64,000 nucleotides of DNA, from NCBI RefSeq assembly GCF_037392515.1, contig NC_090288.1, positions 14,861,969-14,925,968 of the forward strand, given 5' to 3'. The notes under the pieces are model-generated. The model was given only the letters and a program-made list of their open reading frames with translations, searched no databases and had not been told where the DNA came from. The DNA is from Haliotis asinina. Lineage: Eukaryota > Mollusca > Gastropoda > Lepetellida > Haliotidae. Of the stretch, positions 1 to 11,900 are shown piece after piece (the stretch's first letter is position 1; every line of letters starts with the position of its first letter). The translations under genes and the position numbers were made by a program.

Positions 1-429
1 CACATGTTCTACCAGCGATCCTGTGTTGGGTCTCATGGATGGTTTCCGCGCCTGTGTTCCATTGCCAGAAATGTCTTGTGATGGGGTCCGTCATACAAGG
101 CGATCTTACTTCACCCCAGTGTTACGTTCTTTATAACGTGCACACTTTATCACAGACTCAAGTCAGTCTTAGCGCTAAGGTTTATTTTGTACAGCACCAT
201 AATGCTGTTCCGGTGCAGTCGTCTTGACACTGTCCATCGGGTGACAGTAAGACTGACGAAACTGATGACGTCATCATCATAATACAGCTCGTCAGGAGGA
301 TACAAACCATGGCTGTAACTCGGCTACTCCCAAACTCCTCACGGCCTGGCCATGTTTTGGGTCCTTAATGTATCATATTATATTATTGGTAATTCACTAC
401 AGAGGTTGTAATTGTTTTGTTAAAACTGA

Positions 430-820
430 ACCGTTTTTAGACTCCAGCACACAATAGCTTTGATCAATTTCACCCCAATCCGCCCTTAGTTCTCATTTTT
501 GTCATCAGACCAACCCAATCCGTCACCAAAATACGTATTGACTTTGCTATCTCACGTAAAACAAATAACATCTTGATGGGAATCTTTCCTACCAATTGCC
601 AATACCAGTTCAACCAAGTATCATTCGTTAATTAATCTTACACATATAGTTATATATGTCTGAGTTTATTAAATGACTAATACACAACGACATGCTATGT
701 GTTTACAATCGTTAATTATGCCTACCAAATATCATCTAAAGGTGTGTTGTTTCTCCCACAAGTTTGAATGACGTTGTCAGCTGTACTCGGTCACGTTCTT
801 TGCATGAGAAAAATAGTTTG
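430..820. repeat. Segmental duplication, copy A
   Basis: This stretch matches 2757-3340 in the same orientation. Shared blocks occur in the same order: 'cacaatagcttt', 'gggaatctttcctacca', 'tgagtttattaaatg', 'gcctaccaaatat' and 'cgttctttgca'. Copy B is longer because a SINE-like block interrupts it. The similarity is patchy, which suggests an old duplication or two copies of an unclassified interspersed repeat. I see no gene in 1-3650; the short reading frames there are not conserved in appearance. Confidence 0.6.
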
Positions 821-2756
821 TTATAATTGTGTGTCACATGTTATAAATAATACATATATATAGTTTAAAACGCTCGGTAAAATATAACATCCAGCCATAT
901 GACTTATGATACACAAGACACTACATTAAATTAAAAACAGACAGTAATGAATAGTATATATCACAGCTTTATAAGCACCATTGCGGACGAAAAGATAAAA
1001 AAAACACATAAACAAAATAATTTTTAAAAATGTTTAAAAAGTTTAAAAACTCGGCTTATTGCTTCGTTATACTCTCCGACGGTTTGAATACCAGAATCCC
1101 TCTGGGTTAGGTTCTCAGTCTCTTAATACTTGTACTCGTAAATTTGAACGGTAAAGCGTCAGATTTCTTGACGTGTTCCCTAGAATGACGCATTCGCTGC
1201 AATACAAGCCTCGAGCGCTTTGGACCATAAACGAGTGTATTTTCAGAGGTCTCGTGGTATTGAACAAGCAATTCTATTCATAACTTAAGAATCGTTACTA
1301 GGCAATTCTGTCAGAAACCAGTAATCTAGAGAACACTATGCGTACTCTAAAGCACATTTTGGGTCCATTTTAGGGACCGTGACCATAAAATATATGTGCA
1401 ACATGCAACTATCCTCAGAGTTGGTCTACTTCGGTGTAAAGGAAAATATTGTTGCTGACAAGGTCAGTGTTGGCTCAAGAGGGTGTTTTGACTCATCAAA
1501 TTCAGTGAGGATCCCCTCTATTTTACGTCTGCCCATCTATTTAACACTGGAGGGGCCCAGAAGCATTCTTTTCATCAATTTGGACCCACTCAAAATTTCA
1601 CCCAAATCTAACACTGCAAGGTACTTTTCTTTCTATGATTTGTTGCAAAGTTTTTTATAGGTGCAAATTCCTAAACACAACAACTACTTTTTACTCTTTA
1701 TGAAAAAGAAGTTCCATATAGATATACGTACGAGAGAGAAATAGCATTTAAAGGTAAGTCTTTGAAGGAGTAAGCATTACTCCGAAACGCTGTGTTCTCA
1801 TAAAGAAGTTGATATCCATAAATCTTCATTCTTAAGCATTTAAAGGTAGTATTAGCGATCAACTCAAGTTTTATGAAAATGGTTCTTGAGAGCGAAACAG
1901 CCCAGTGTTGAATGTTAATATACTGTATTTAAGTTTTAAATTTCTTTCAAAGGGATCGGTCAACATAATTTTCTTTTTCAAAATTAATACATTTCTGAAA
2001 AATACAAACAATATTTGGTCATGTATAAGTGGATGTCTGTGTGCGTGTGTCTTTTCTAATCCTTTAAAAAGAACCCAACTAAATACGATGTAACATTATG
2101 CTCTAAGGGGTCCTTTGTTAAACTGGGCACGGATCTATAAATGTATCAGGTTGTTATCTGGAATAAAAAAAAATTAGTTTAAAAGATTTTTTCGAAAAAA
2201 AAGAAGATAAATAACCGGCAGGGGTCACTGTACTGTCCGCTTACGTGGACTTGTCTCTTCGAAGGATAAACTTATTGTACGTACATGGGCTCACCATTCA
2301 GTACAGTCCTGGAGCACGCCTTGGTATAGAGTGAAGTACGCACCAGCATGAGCCAGTGTACATAACAGCAGTGAAGCTACAAGTGGTTCAGCTATGAATG
2401 ACCCACTGACTCAGATAGGCGTGCGATTTACGGTTAGTCAGTCTGAATGAATACGTCACGGGCTGTAGTTTATAGCAGTTACCCAGGGTGCTGGGCCTTA
2501 AATCCTGTGACGTCAGTGGTTGATTGGTAATTATATCAGTTAATCACAGCAGATAAACAGGTGACTAACATAGAACAAGGGGCGCTGTTGTTGATCGACT
2601 CACCGTCATTATGTTCCTATACCAATGACATATACGAAGTATTTATGACGGTTACAGGGTAGAGACATGCAGTTTGCAATACCGTGTTTGTAAGAAACTG
2701 TGGTTTGGAAGAGATAACACCATACCATCAATTGTAACATGGAACTCTGTTCATTT

Positions 2757-3340
2757 GGCCCACAATAGCTTTCATAGCCTGTGACCATCCGTTTTGTCTT
2801 GCAACCCCCCCACGCCAACCCTACCCAGTCCGTCCCCATAATAGTATACACGTTTCTCCCTACAGAAACGACATTGGATTGTGGGGTAGCTAGCCTAGCT
2901 AGTAGGAAGGGTACGCTCATCACGCTGAAGACACGGGTTCACTTCCCTTTTGGAAGTGTGTGAAGCCCATTTCAGGTGTGCTCTAGATATATTCTAAGAT
3001 TACTAAAACCGACGTACAACTAAACTCACTAAAATAGACGTTTGAAACAAATTATCAACATGTTGATAGGAATCTTTCCTACCAGTTGATAATGCTAGAC
3101 CAATTCAACCAATAACAATTAGCGACCGAAAAGTATTATTTGAAATTACACGAAGTTATACATGGCTGAGTTTATTAAATGTTGTATTTTAACGACATAT
3201 GCAGGACGAATTGTTATGTGGTTATAATCGTTCGTTGTGCATGCCTACCAAATATTGTCTTACGGACTGAATATTGTTGTTCCTGCTCGCAATGAGGTTA
3301 TCAGCGTTACTCGTTCGCGTTCTTCGCAAGATAACACGTT
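2757..3340. repeat. Segmental duplication, copy B, with a SINE-like insert
   Basis: This is the partner of 430-820. The block 2878-2990 is absent from copy A. It looks like a tRNA-derived SINE head: 'ggggtagctagcctagctag' resembles an A box, 'gggttcacttccc' resembles a B box, and 'gaagcccatttcaggtgtgc' follows. Copy B lies immediately upstream of the probable PNPLA8 promoter. Confidence 0.55.
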
Positions 3341-3654
3341 TTGTCAAGGCCAATCCCATTGGTAACAACTATGTTTAGCTCGTTAGAAGTGCCACACGTG
3401 TCTGGTGTGTATATAAACAGAAGCAAGGCGTTGTCCCATTGGCCTACAAAGAAGGCGTCGTCTCTTATGCATATTCATTAGACTGGATCTTTATTTTTGT
3501 TTCACGATTCCCCTACAAACTTCTATGATATTGCCATATTCAACTTGATCAAAATATACTTTCGTATGGAATTAAACGCTCACTGAAACCTATTATGTGT
3601 TGGCCTTCTAATGAGAAGTTTAGAAGCAGAAATCATTTCTTCGACCCATTTTCC

Positions 3655-4055
3655 AGCTGACCTGATTTCGACCAATCAGCGACTGCCTTGTGATCACTGT
3701 TTATCACGCCAGAATGTTGTCATTTTGCGGTTTGTAAATAATGTACTATTACCTTAGACACTGCTTATATAATTTACATTTCAACATAACATAAATAGCC
3801 TTTTGTATTTTGATGTATTTTTGCTAAACGTGTATAAGCGCATATTGAAATGTAATATTTTATTTCTTATGGGAACTGTATAATTTCTATTTTAGACAAC
3901 ATGTAAACGAGATATGGTTTAGTGATTTGGAGGCAGTTTCGGGGAAGTATTATTAATTTAGCCATGGCATGATTTTCCGACTCAAAATATCAACATAGAG
4001 TTATTAGACATCACAGGTAACGGTGCCGAACAACGAGCAGTCTTAAGCAATCAAG
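3655..4055 (+). promoter_or_regulatory. Probable PNPLA8 promoter and non-coding first exon
   Basis: CCAAT-type boxes occur at about 3351-3365 ('gccaatcccattgg') and 3675 ('accaatcagcg'). A strong donor, 'tcaag|gtaagaa', is at 4055/4056. A matching acceptor, 'gtttacag|aattg', ends at 5925, 15 bases before the PNPLA8 start codon. The simplest model is a non-coding exon ending at 4055 spliced to 5926. No transcript supports it, so the transcription start is unknown. Confidence 0.35.
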
Positions 4056-5032
4056 GTAAGAATATTTACGTTAGTCCTTTACGAGACTAAACAATTTGAT
4101 TTTTTTATTACATAAGAGGTGATGTCAATCCAGTTGTATTTTTCATCATTCCTCTGTTATTATTTCATGATAAGACTGACATATTTAAGTGATTCTAGTT
4201 TCCTATTACAGTGGTGTTTGTTTCATATGTATAGATCTAGTAGAAACAGATATGTTATAGCATTCATACTGTCAGATGACTACAATAAGACAAGATAACA
4301 GACTGAATACTAGTATCTCGGCATGTCTGTACAACTGAACATTTCACGTACGTGTCAGACATCACGACTTGACCATGAGTGTTGCCACTTGTCAGCTTAA
4401 GTTTTCAGAATTACCGATTAAATAAGTATCAGGCTATATTTTTAACATGGCTAGTGCAATACACATGCCCAATATATACTTCACGACTGTTATTGATGAA
4501 ATCTTTCTGAAGAGCAACACCAATTTTTCACCCATACTCAATACATCACTTCCTACAGATGAGATGTCTGTTGCAAGTGTTTCACTTTGGTCTGCTGTGA
4601 GAGTATGTGATGAAGAAGTGTTGTTTTTATGTGAAATAATTAACAAAGTGTTAACACTGATAAAATAAATAGTTCAGACAGCTAACGTAGTGTTCCTGCA
4701 AAGGTGTATGGCTTTTTCTGATTTCAGTTGGCACTGCACAGAGGACCAAACTCACCTTAAATTCTAATTATGCCTGCTCTCTTCCTTTTGATCACAGTCA
4801 TTTATAATCACGGCTGTTTTCTATTTTCTGAGCACATGGTTATTTGCCTTTATGTGCATGCATATTTTAGTTGCAAAAGTAGAAACTTGATAAAAATGTA
4901 CATTTCCATAATTTGGTGTGGAATGATTTATTAAAAGACATAGCATGATCATGAAAAGGTGTCTGGTTGGTGAAACATCTGTGTCTGCCCCTAAGAATCA
5001 TGAAATCGTTTTTGACTGGAAAGGACTTACCA

Positions 5033-5175
5033 GGGCCTCCTTTCACAAAACTGTCGTAAGCGTAAGGTCTCACAACCCTTCTCGTAGCATTCCTAATTCA
5101 TATTTTACAGTATAGGAGGTACGAATGCTACGAGAAAAGTTAAGCTTATGAGAGCTTTGTGAGTCAAGGCCCAGG
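5033..5175. mobile_element. Short foldback element (MITE-like)
   Basis: The ends are inverted copies: 'gggcctcctttcacaaaact' on the left and 'gagctttgtgagtcaaggccc' read inward from the right. A second inverted pair lies inside ('ctcgtagcattc' and 'gaatgctacgag'). Relatives with the same end sequence occur at 16447-16606 and probably at 49838-49940. It lies in the first intron of the PNPLA8 gene model. Confidence 0.6.
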
Positions 5176-5940
5176 GCTCCAGATAAAGGCTGTATTGGTG
5201 TATGTACTGATAAAAATATGCATGATATGGTAGGAAATAATTTAGAAACTGTTGCAGACATGCACCACAGCAGCTCTGTACCTCATCATCAGAAACATTT
5301 CCAGATGGATTTATCTGACAAAGCATTGTTTTATTGTTTATTGACTTCTTTACACAATAGTAGCAATGTTGTGTATGTATGAAACAAATGACAAGGTTCT
5401 GGTACTCCATTAAATTCCATTCAATACTCTAAATGTACTCTAAAGGTTTCCTATAAGTCCTACATGTATATTGAAAAAATAAGGAGTACATACTCCTGAT
5501 ATTGAAAAATTATCTGGATCCCTGATTTACTCACCTTAACACTAAGAGTGGAGTGGCTAGCAAGAACTACAATGGTATCCACAGTTGGCATTTTAAACCA
5601 ATAAGGTGTTCCCAGTAATTTGCAATATCTTGGTGGTTGAAGTACTGAAAAGTCATGAACTGAGGTAATAAAAGAAATGAAAGAATTGATTTTGAAAGTA
5701 TACAGCTGAGTGACTCAATAGTTCTGCATCCTTCATTTGGGTTGGGTGGGCAATGTTTACTGATGGTTCACTGACAGAGGATTTGTTAGGTGATCTTTCA
5801 GACGTATTGTCAGAATAAAAGATTTGTAAATTAATTTGAAACCACATTGGCATTTAGAAATTGTTGTCTTGGCAGATGTACATTGTAACATCACACTATT
5901 TTATTTCATTGTTCATAGTTTACAGAATTGCTGATTCGCC

Positions 5941-8900
5941 ATGGCAAGTTTGAGGAACTCAGCATCTGCATGTGCTCGTCTGCTAGCTCCACCTCCTGGC
6001 CAGGTCAGTTCTGGTGGACACTGGAGGACAGCATCGCCTGACCGGTGGCGGCGAGGAACTGATACAGTCTGTGGATGTCAGGAAATGAGCACAATGCAAC
6101 AGATGTACCACAACCACACAGATAGTAAGAATGCTGATCAGAAAGATGAAAATCACAAAAAGGAGTCAAAATCCAAGTCATATATGGATTCACTAAAAGA
6201 ACAAATCAAGTATTTAGAAAAGGTTAAAGACAGTATTGCCAACAATTTGCCAAATGTAGGCGTGATTAATGCTGTTGTTTCGACGAGATTTGCGGATGAA
6301 TTTCAGAAGTATGTTCCATTTTCTAGCAAGTTGAGAGAAAATGTTCAGAAAGATTTACAAGAAAGTATAGAGGAACAGAAAGCTCAGTTAAGAAATTTGG
6401 AGAGACGGGTAAAAGACAAGATGATGGCACATGAAGTTAAGGATCCAAGGGCAGCGGAGCAGCAGTCATTTGCAAGAGCAATGCAAGATACAAACGAAAG
6501 TATAGTGAAATTTTATGACACTATTGATACTACTCACTCACTAAACAAACCTGGTGTGAAATCAAAGACAGTAAATGAAGATGATCTCATGACGAGTATT
6601 TTTAAAAGTGTATGGCCTATTAAAGCTGACAAAGATCCAGATGACGCATCGACAGTGGTCAAGAAGAAGCCATTGGTACAGAGAGATTTTGTCTCAAAAA
6701 CTGCTATAGACAGTCGAACAAAAGCACTGGTAGAAGGAATCAAGACTGCATCTACGTTACAGTCAAAATTACGCAGGACAGAGGACTTCTGCAAACACAT
6801 TCTTCAGTACCCTAACTCAAGATTTACAGCTACAAAGGTACTGATAGTTGAAATGGTTTACCTTAGTCCATACTGTTGCAAGGTCTTAGAACTCCTGATA
6901 CTAGTATACTTTGGATATACTTTGAAGGATGTTAGCAGTGTTCGAAATGTATACAAGAAGCCTAGTGGCAAAAGGTCTGCCAAATACCTGGGTTCGATTC
7001 CCCACATGGGTACAATGTGTGAAGTCGATTTTTGGTGTAACTCACAATGATATTGCTTGAATAGTACTAAGAACGTAAACTCACTCACAAAATGTGCAGT
7101 GCTGTTGCAGAAATTGTAGGTATGAAGGTTATTCTCAGTGTGTACTTGGGTTGTCAACTGCAAAGGACAGGGTTTTGTTGAAACGTAAAATTGAACCTTG
7201 GTCTGACCATGTAAGTTCACAGTAGGATGCAAGAAGATTCAGTGCTCATCATGTCTGTGATCGTAACTGTTCATCCAAGGGCCTGTGATCTATGATATGG
7301 TGTGGTAAAATAAGCTAGTGGATGCAAAAGCATGCCACTAAAGTTTTAGTGAAAACGCTTAAAATGTTTTTGGCACAGATGGATCATTGGAGAGAAGCGT
7401 ATTCCATCTGTGAGAATGTCAGAGTATCTGCCAGTCTGTTATAGATTCATCTGTTGTATTTTGCAAGCTGCATAGATACAATGCTACCTCTCCCCCCTTA
7501 CATAAGTTACTAGATGCAACACCTATGTATTAGTGAAAAATGTGAAATACTTTGCATTGTAATGTATACTTACATTTTGTATTCATTCATAACCCCACTT
7601 GGAGTGTCTTATTTCTTACCAGTTTGGTGCATATTTTCTCTAGATGCTAATGAAAACACATGTCAGATATTGTATTTGCTTCACCATGGCAACAGGGAAG
7701 AATCAGATACTGCAGATACTTTTCATATTCAGTGACAGCTGGTGCGACGGATTCTATGTTAAGTGGTTTGTGTTTGTGTATAGCCAGTATAGGTGTTGTT
7801 CATATCTAGCCCATGAGCCTTGATTGCCCATTGCTGAGTGTATTATCATTATTACGTGCCCAGAATCCCAAAAGTTATTTGTTGTTTAATCTGATTGGTT
7901 GAAATCCCTGACTATTCACTGCGTATTAATATGTACAAACAATCAGAACTTTCTTCAGTGAGTGCAAACAGAAAAAAGTGCATGCACGGTTTTGTTTACC
8001 ATGTTTACTATGTTGATAAAAATTATGTGTTTGCTAATTTTATTGTTATTGAGTATACAGGAATTCACATGGTACCGACAGTATTTGTCAGCATTTGATG
8101 TTCGTCTCCTAAATCTATTCTGATAAATACCCTGGACTATTTGTGAAGTTAGCTTCAAATGACACAGCGCTAGATCACACTTCTTTAATAGACATCCAAT
8201 CCAACTGGTTTTTGTGACTGAAACTGAAAGAAGCCGCAATGTCACCATTACTGAACTTCCTCGCTGTTGTGTCATTGTTTAAGGAGAAAGTCGTGCCCTA
8301 CCTGTTGAAGTTTCGAGGTAGCCAGGATGAGGCATTGTCGAGCCAGGCCAACCAGGCGCTGGCTCAGATTGGCTACGTAGACCCAGTGAAGGGACAGGGA
8401 ATCAGGATGCTGACCATCGATGGAGGTGGAACAAGGTGAGTGAAGATGCTCTAAACCTTTCATCTGTTTATCCCATGTATAAAGTACATTAAATATCCCT
8501 ATGTACTATGTGGCACCAAACGTTCATAGTGGCTGCAAGCAATGTGGAAAATAGTTTCTAGACAGTCCAGCTAGCTATGCCTGAAAGCTGCTACCCCACA
8601 AAATAATTCACTAGCCTGAAATTTGAATGTAGAAACTAAGGAAAAGGTCTCAAGAGCATGTAAGATTAAGATCTTGTTGGCATGACACAGGTTTCATTAT
8701 TAAGCTGCTAATATGATGAACATTTTTATCAGGCCGTAATCTTGCACAAATTAAAAATGTATTGTAACATAACAAGTCAGAGATAGTGATATATTTACAA
8801 AATGACCCCATGCAAATTGACATGCTACTGGCTGGTGATTATTTCATAGACTGGCTGCAAATGAAAATGCCTGACCATGATCTGTATTGGGGAAGCAAGG

Positions 8901-11900
8901 CCAACTGTTGTTTGGCTTTGTGGCCTCATGCTTGTGGGTTTCACCATTTGGGTTCGCAATTTCCTTAAACACCAAGCTGAGGTGCCAGGATGAAAGTTAA
9001 ACCCCATTTCAAAGTTGGAGTAAAGCATGTGTGAATTGTTTCTTTAGAGGACTGCTGGCAATCGAATGCTTGAAGAAGCTGGAAGAAGCTTGCCAGACGG
9101 ACATCCGTGACATGTTCGACTACGTCTGTGGAGTGAGCACGGGGGCGCTGGTTGCTGCCATGGTGTTCCTGTATCGTGTTCCTCTTGCTGAGTGTGAACT
9201 CCTGTACAAGGACTTCAGTCAGCAGATGTTCACTCGAAACAAAGTTCTTGGAACCAGCAAGCTTGTCTGGAATCATGCTTTCTATGACACAGAAGCTTGG
9301 GAGAACATACTTAAGTAAGATTGTAGTATAATATGTTTCAGTATTGTTTTTGATCATATCAGTGATCCAAAGTTTCAGATGATAGAAAGAAATGAAGGCT
9401 AGTTCTTCAGCAATTTGAACATGTTTTATAGTTTTCATAGCAATAGTACATATTATCAATCTTTCACTTTCCCTGCTTACTGATTGATAGATTCTATATG
9501 GTCGATGATGGTTCTGTACTGACAAGGTCAGTTTCACGTAAGGAGAAGGAAACGGTCACCTGAAATGTATTTTCCTGTGAAAGCTCAAGTGATCTGTATT
9601 TTTTCCAGTTTTTGTCCCCTCAAAATATGAATTTTTTTTGTTTTTGGGTTGGTTTAAGGTTGTAAGCTTTATTGTCAGATTGCCTCTTAGAGATATTTCC
9701 CATATGTCACTATACATTATTTTTCCTTATCCTGACTCATGCTTAATTGCTCACTCTCCTCTTCCTGGCGAAGGTAGTGGAACACCTGAAAGTTTCCTTC
9801 TGTAAGAAGCGGACGTAAAATCACACTCACCTAAGTATTACCTCCCTTTGCCCGCGCATATGGTCAGCTGACCACCATGTTACTTCACTCTCTCCTTTAA
9901 TCACCCGACGAGAGTGGCTGGATGCACCTGGGGTCCCTTACATGGCGATAAGTCTTACATTCTTTTGATTTTTCTACCTAAATTTGTGCTGTATACGGTT
10001 TTTGGCCTGTATAGATTTATTATTATTATACAATTTTGTAATTATTGTGACTATTTCTAACACATATTTCGTCAACTGAGACTTAGTCGAAATCATGTTT
10101 TCAGTGCAGATTACGGCTGTTGGCCGTTGACCCGCACGTATTTTCACCAGCATGTAAGCCAGATGTTCTGCTCATACTTGTTGTGTATTTTGCTTTAAAT
10201 TGTCTAAAGCAGAATGTTTATTATATTTACAGTCTGTTCAGAGACGTGCTAGAGACAAGCAGTGTTGGCTCACATTAACCATGTCTAAATCTAGTGAGAT
10301 AAAGTTGGGTAACCATTTAATTGTTGATGCTGAGATTCATTCCAGCTAGATGCCAGATGTATCTTCAAGGTTGTGTCCAAGGTCAGGCGAGTCCCCTCCC
10401 AAGACTCGGAAGAGATCATCCGTTGAGACAGGACCATGTCAGACTAAGAAATTTAAGAAGTCGAAGTTGTCATCTGCAAGATCATAGCAGAATCATCCCT
10501 CACTGATAAAGAAGTCATTCGGGGACGAGATAGTCCCCTTAGAAGAATGTCATTTTTTTTACGAGTTGCTGTTAATGATACGGAGAGAAGACACCAGCCA
10601 TTGAACTTTGGCAACTAGATTGACACCGACTGCATCATCAACGCCTCAGAACACATCTCATCTACAACAGACATCGCAGACTCTTCAACACAGTCGTCAA
10701 TGCACGCACTACATGCATTTGACACAGGCGTCTTCGTGCAACAATTCACAATGCAGAAGAGGAACCTCATGGAAGATTGGAAGAGGAAAGACGACTGCAC
10801 TTTTCAACGATGTTGACTGTGAATCAGAGAGAGCATTCATCTAGACCTGCACTCACGTCTGAGGATGAAGAAGAGGTGCATGCAGGCAAGCACTCCAGAA
10901 GATCCAGGTCCCGATCATCAGATCGCAGCACAGAGAAGGATATACCCATGCCGAGTGAGTGCACTCACACGAGTAGTTATACGCGGGTGAATGACATCAC
11001 ATCATGGATCACAGATGGTTTAAACCTGGCTTCCCCATCTAAGGATACCAACGAGCTCAACACGTACAAGATGAAGAATGACGACACTGATACGTTAACA
11101 TTTCCACTGATACCTCCTGTATCTACGATACCTGAAACTTTGTCTACAGCATTCAAGACAGCAACCAAGTTTTAACAGCAACATGTGCTGTCTTTTAACG
11201 CACGTCATTTCCCCCAGCCATCAACGAGACTCTCATTGCTAAGTTTAGCAAATGAGGAAGAGAGGATGATCCAGTCAGCTTTCGTTACACCGAGGAAGGA
11301 TCAGCAGTTTATGTCTGAACATCTAGCTTCTACCACTGCGGGAATTAATCTACTTCGTATTCAAGGGCTTCACAAAACCCTTTTATCAAGTCCCATGGTC
11401 TGCACCTACGGTATTCAACAGAAGGATGGAAGGGGTAGCAAGACGGGTTAGTCAAGGTTCAAGGGAGGTTATGATGATAAAATCCACACTTCGACTTCTG
11501 TCCCTAGTCCGTTCTGTCCATTTGAACCTTTTATGATGGCAAGTGGAAGCGGTTTGAGACATATGCCAAGAAGAAAGGCTTCATGGCGATGAAGGCAACA
11601 TATCCGCAGATAGCAGAATATTTATGTCACTTATGACATTCCAGAGGTCTGAAAGGCTCTACATTATTTATATGCTTGGTAACTCTCAGCTCAGTTGTCA
11701 CCATGGAAACGGGGACCAAGCTGACTAAAGTACCTGAGTTGCCTTACCACGCTCCTTTAAGTTGGAAGATCAACAACGTAGATTTAGAGCTCCAGCATGG
11801 GATCTAAACATTGTACTCCAACATCTCACAAGTGATGCGTACAAGCCATTTTATTGGACCTCATTTGAACTGCTAACTCAGAAGACGCTGTTTTTTACTT

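Noticed and set aside
266-2515. Two CRE-like TGACGTCA palindromes (266-273 and 2508-2515)
   Set aside because: An 8-base match is expected about once per window by chance. There is no nearby transcript start, so I do not call them regulatory.
6838-7050. Extension of the first PNPLA8 coding exon past 6837
   Set aside because: The open frame continues, but 'aag|gtactg' is a donor and the next exon (EKVVPYLL) continues the conserved sequence. The run-on includes a repeat-like 'gggttcgattcccc' block.
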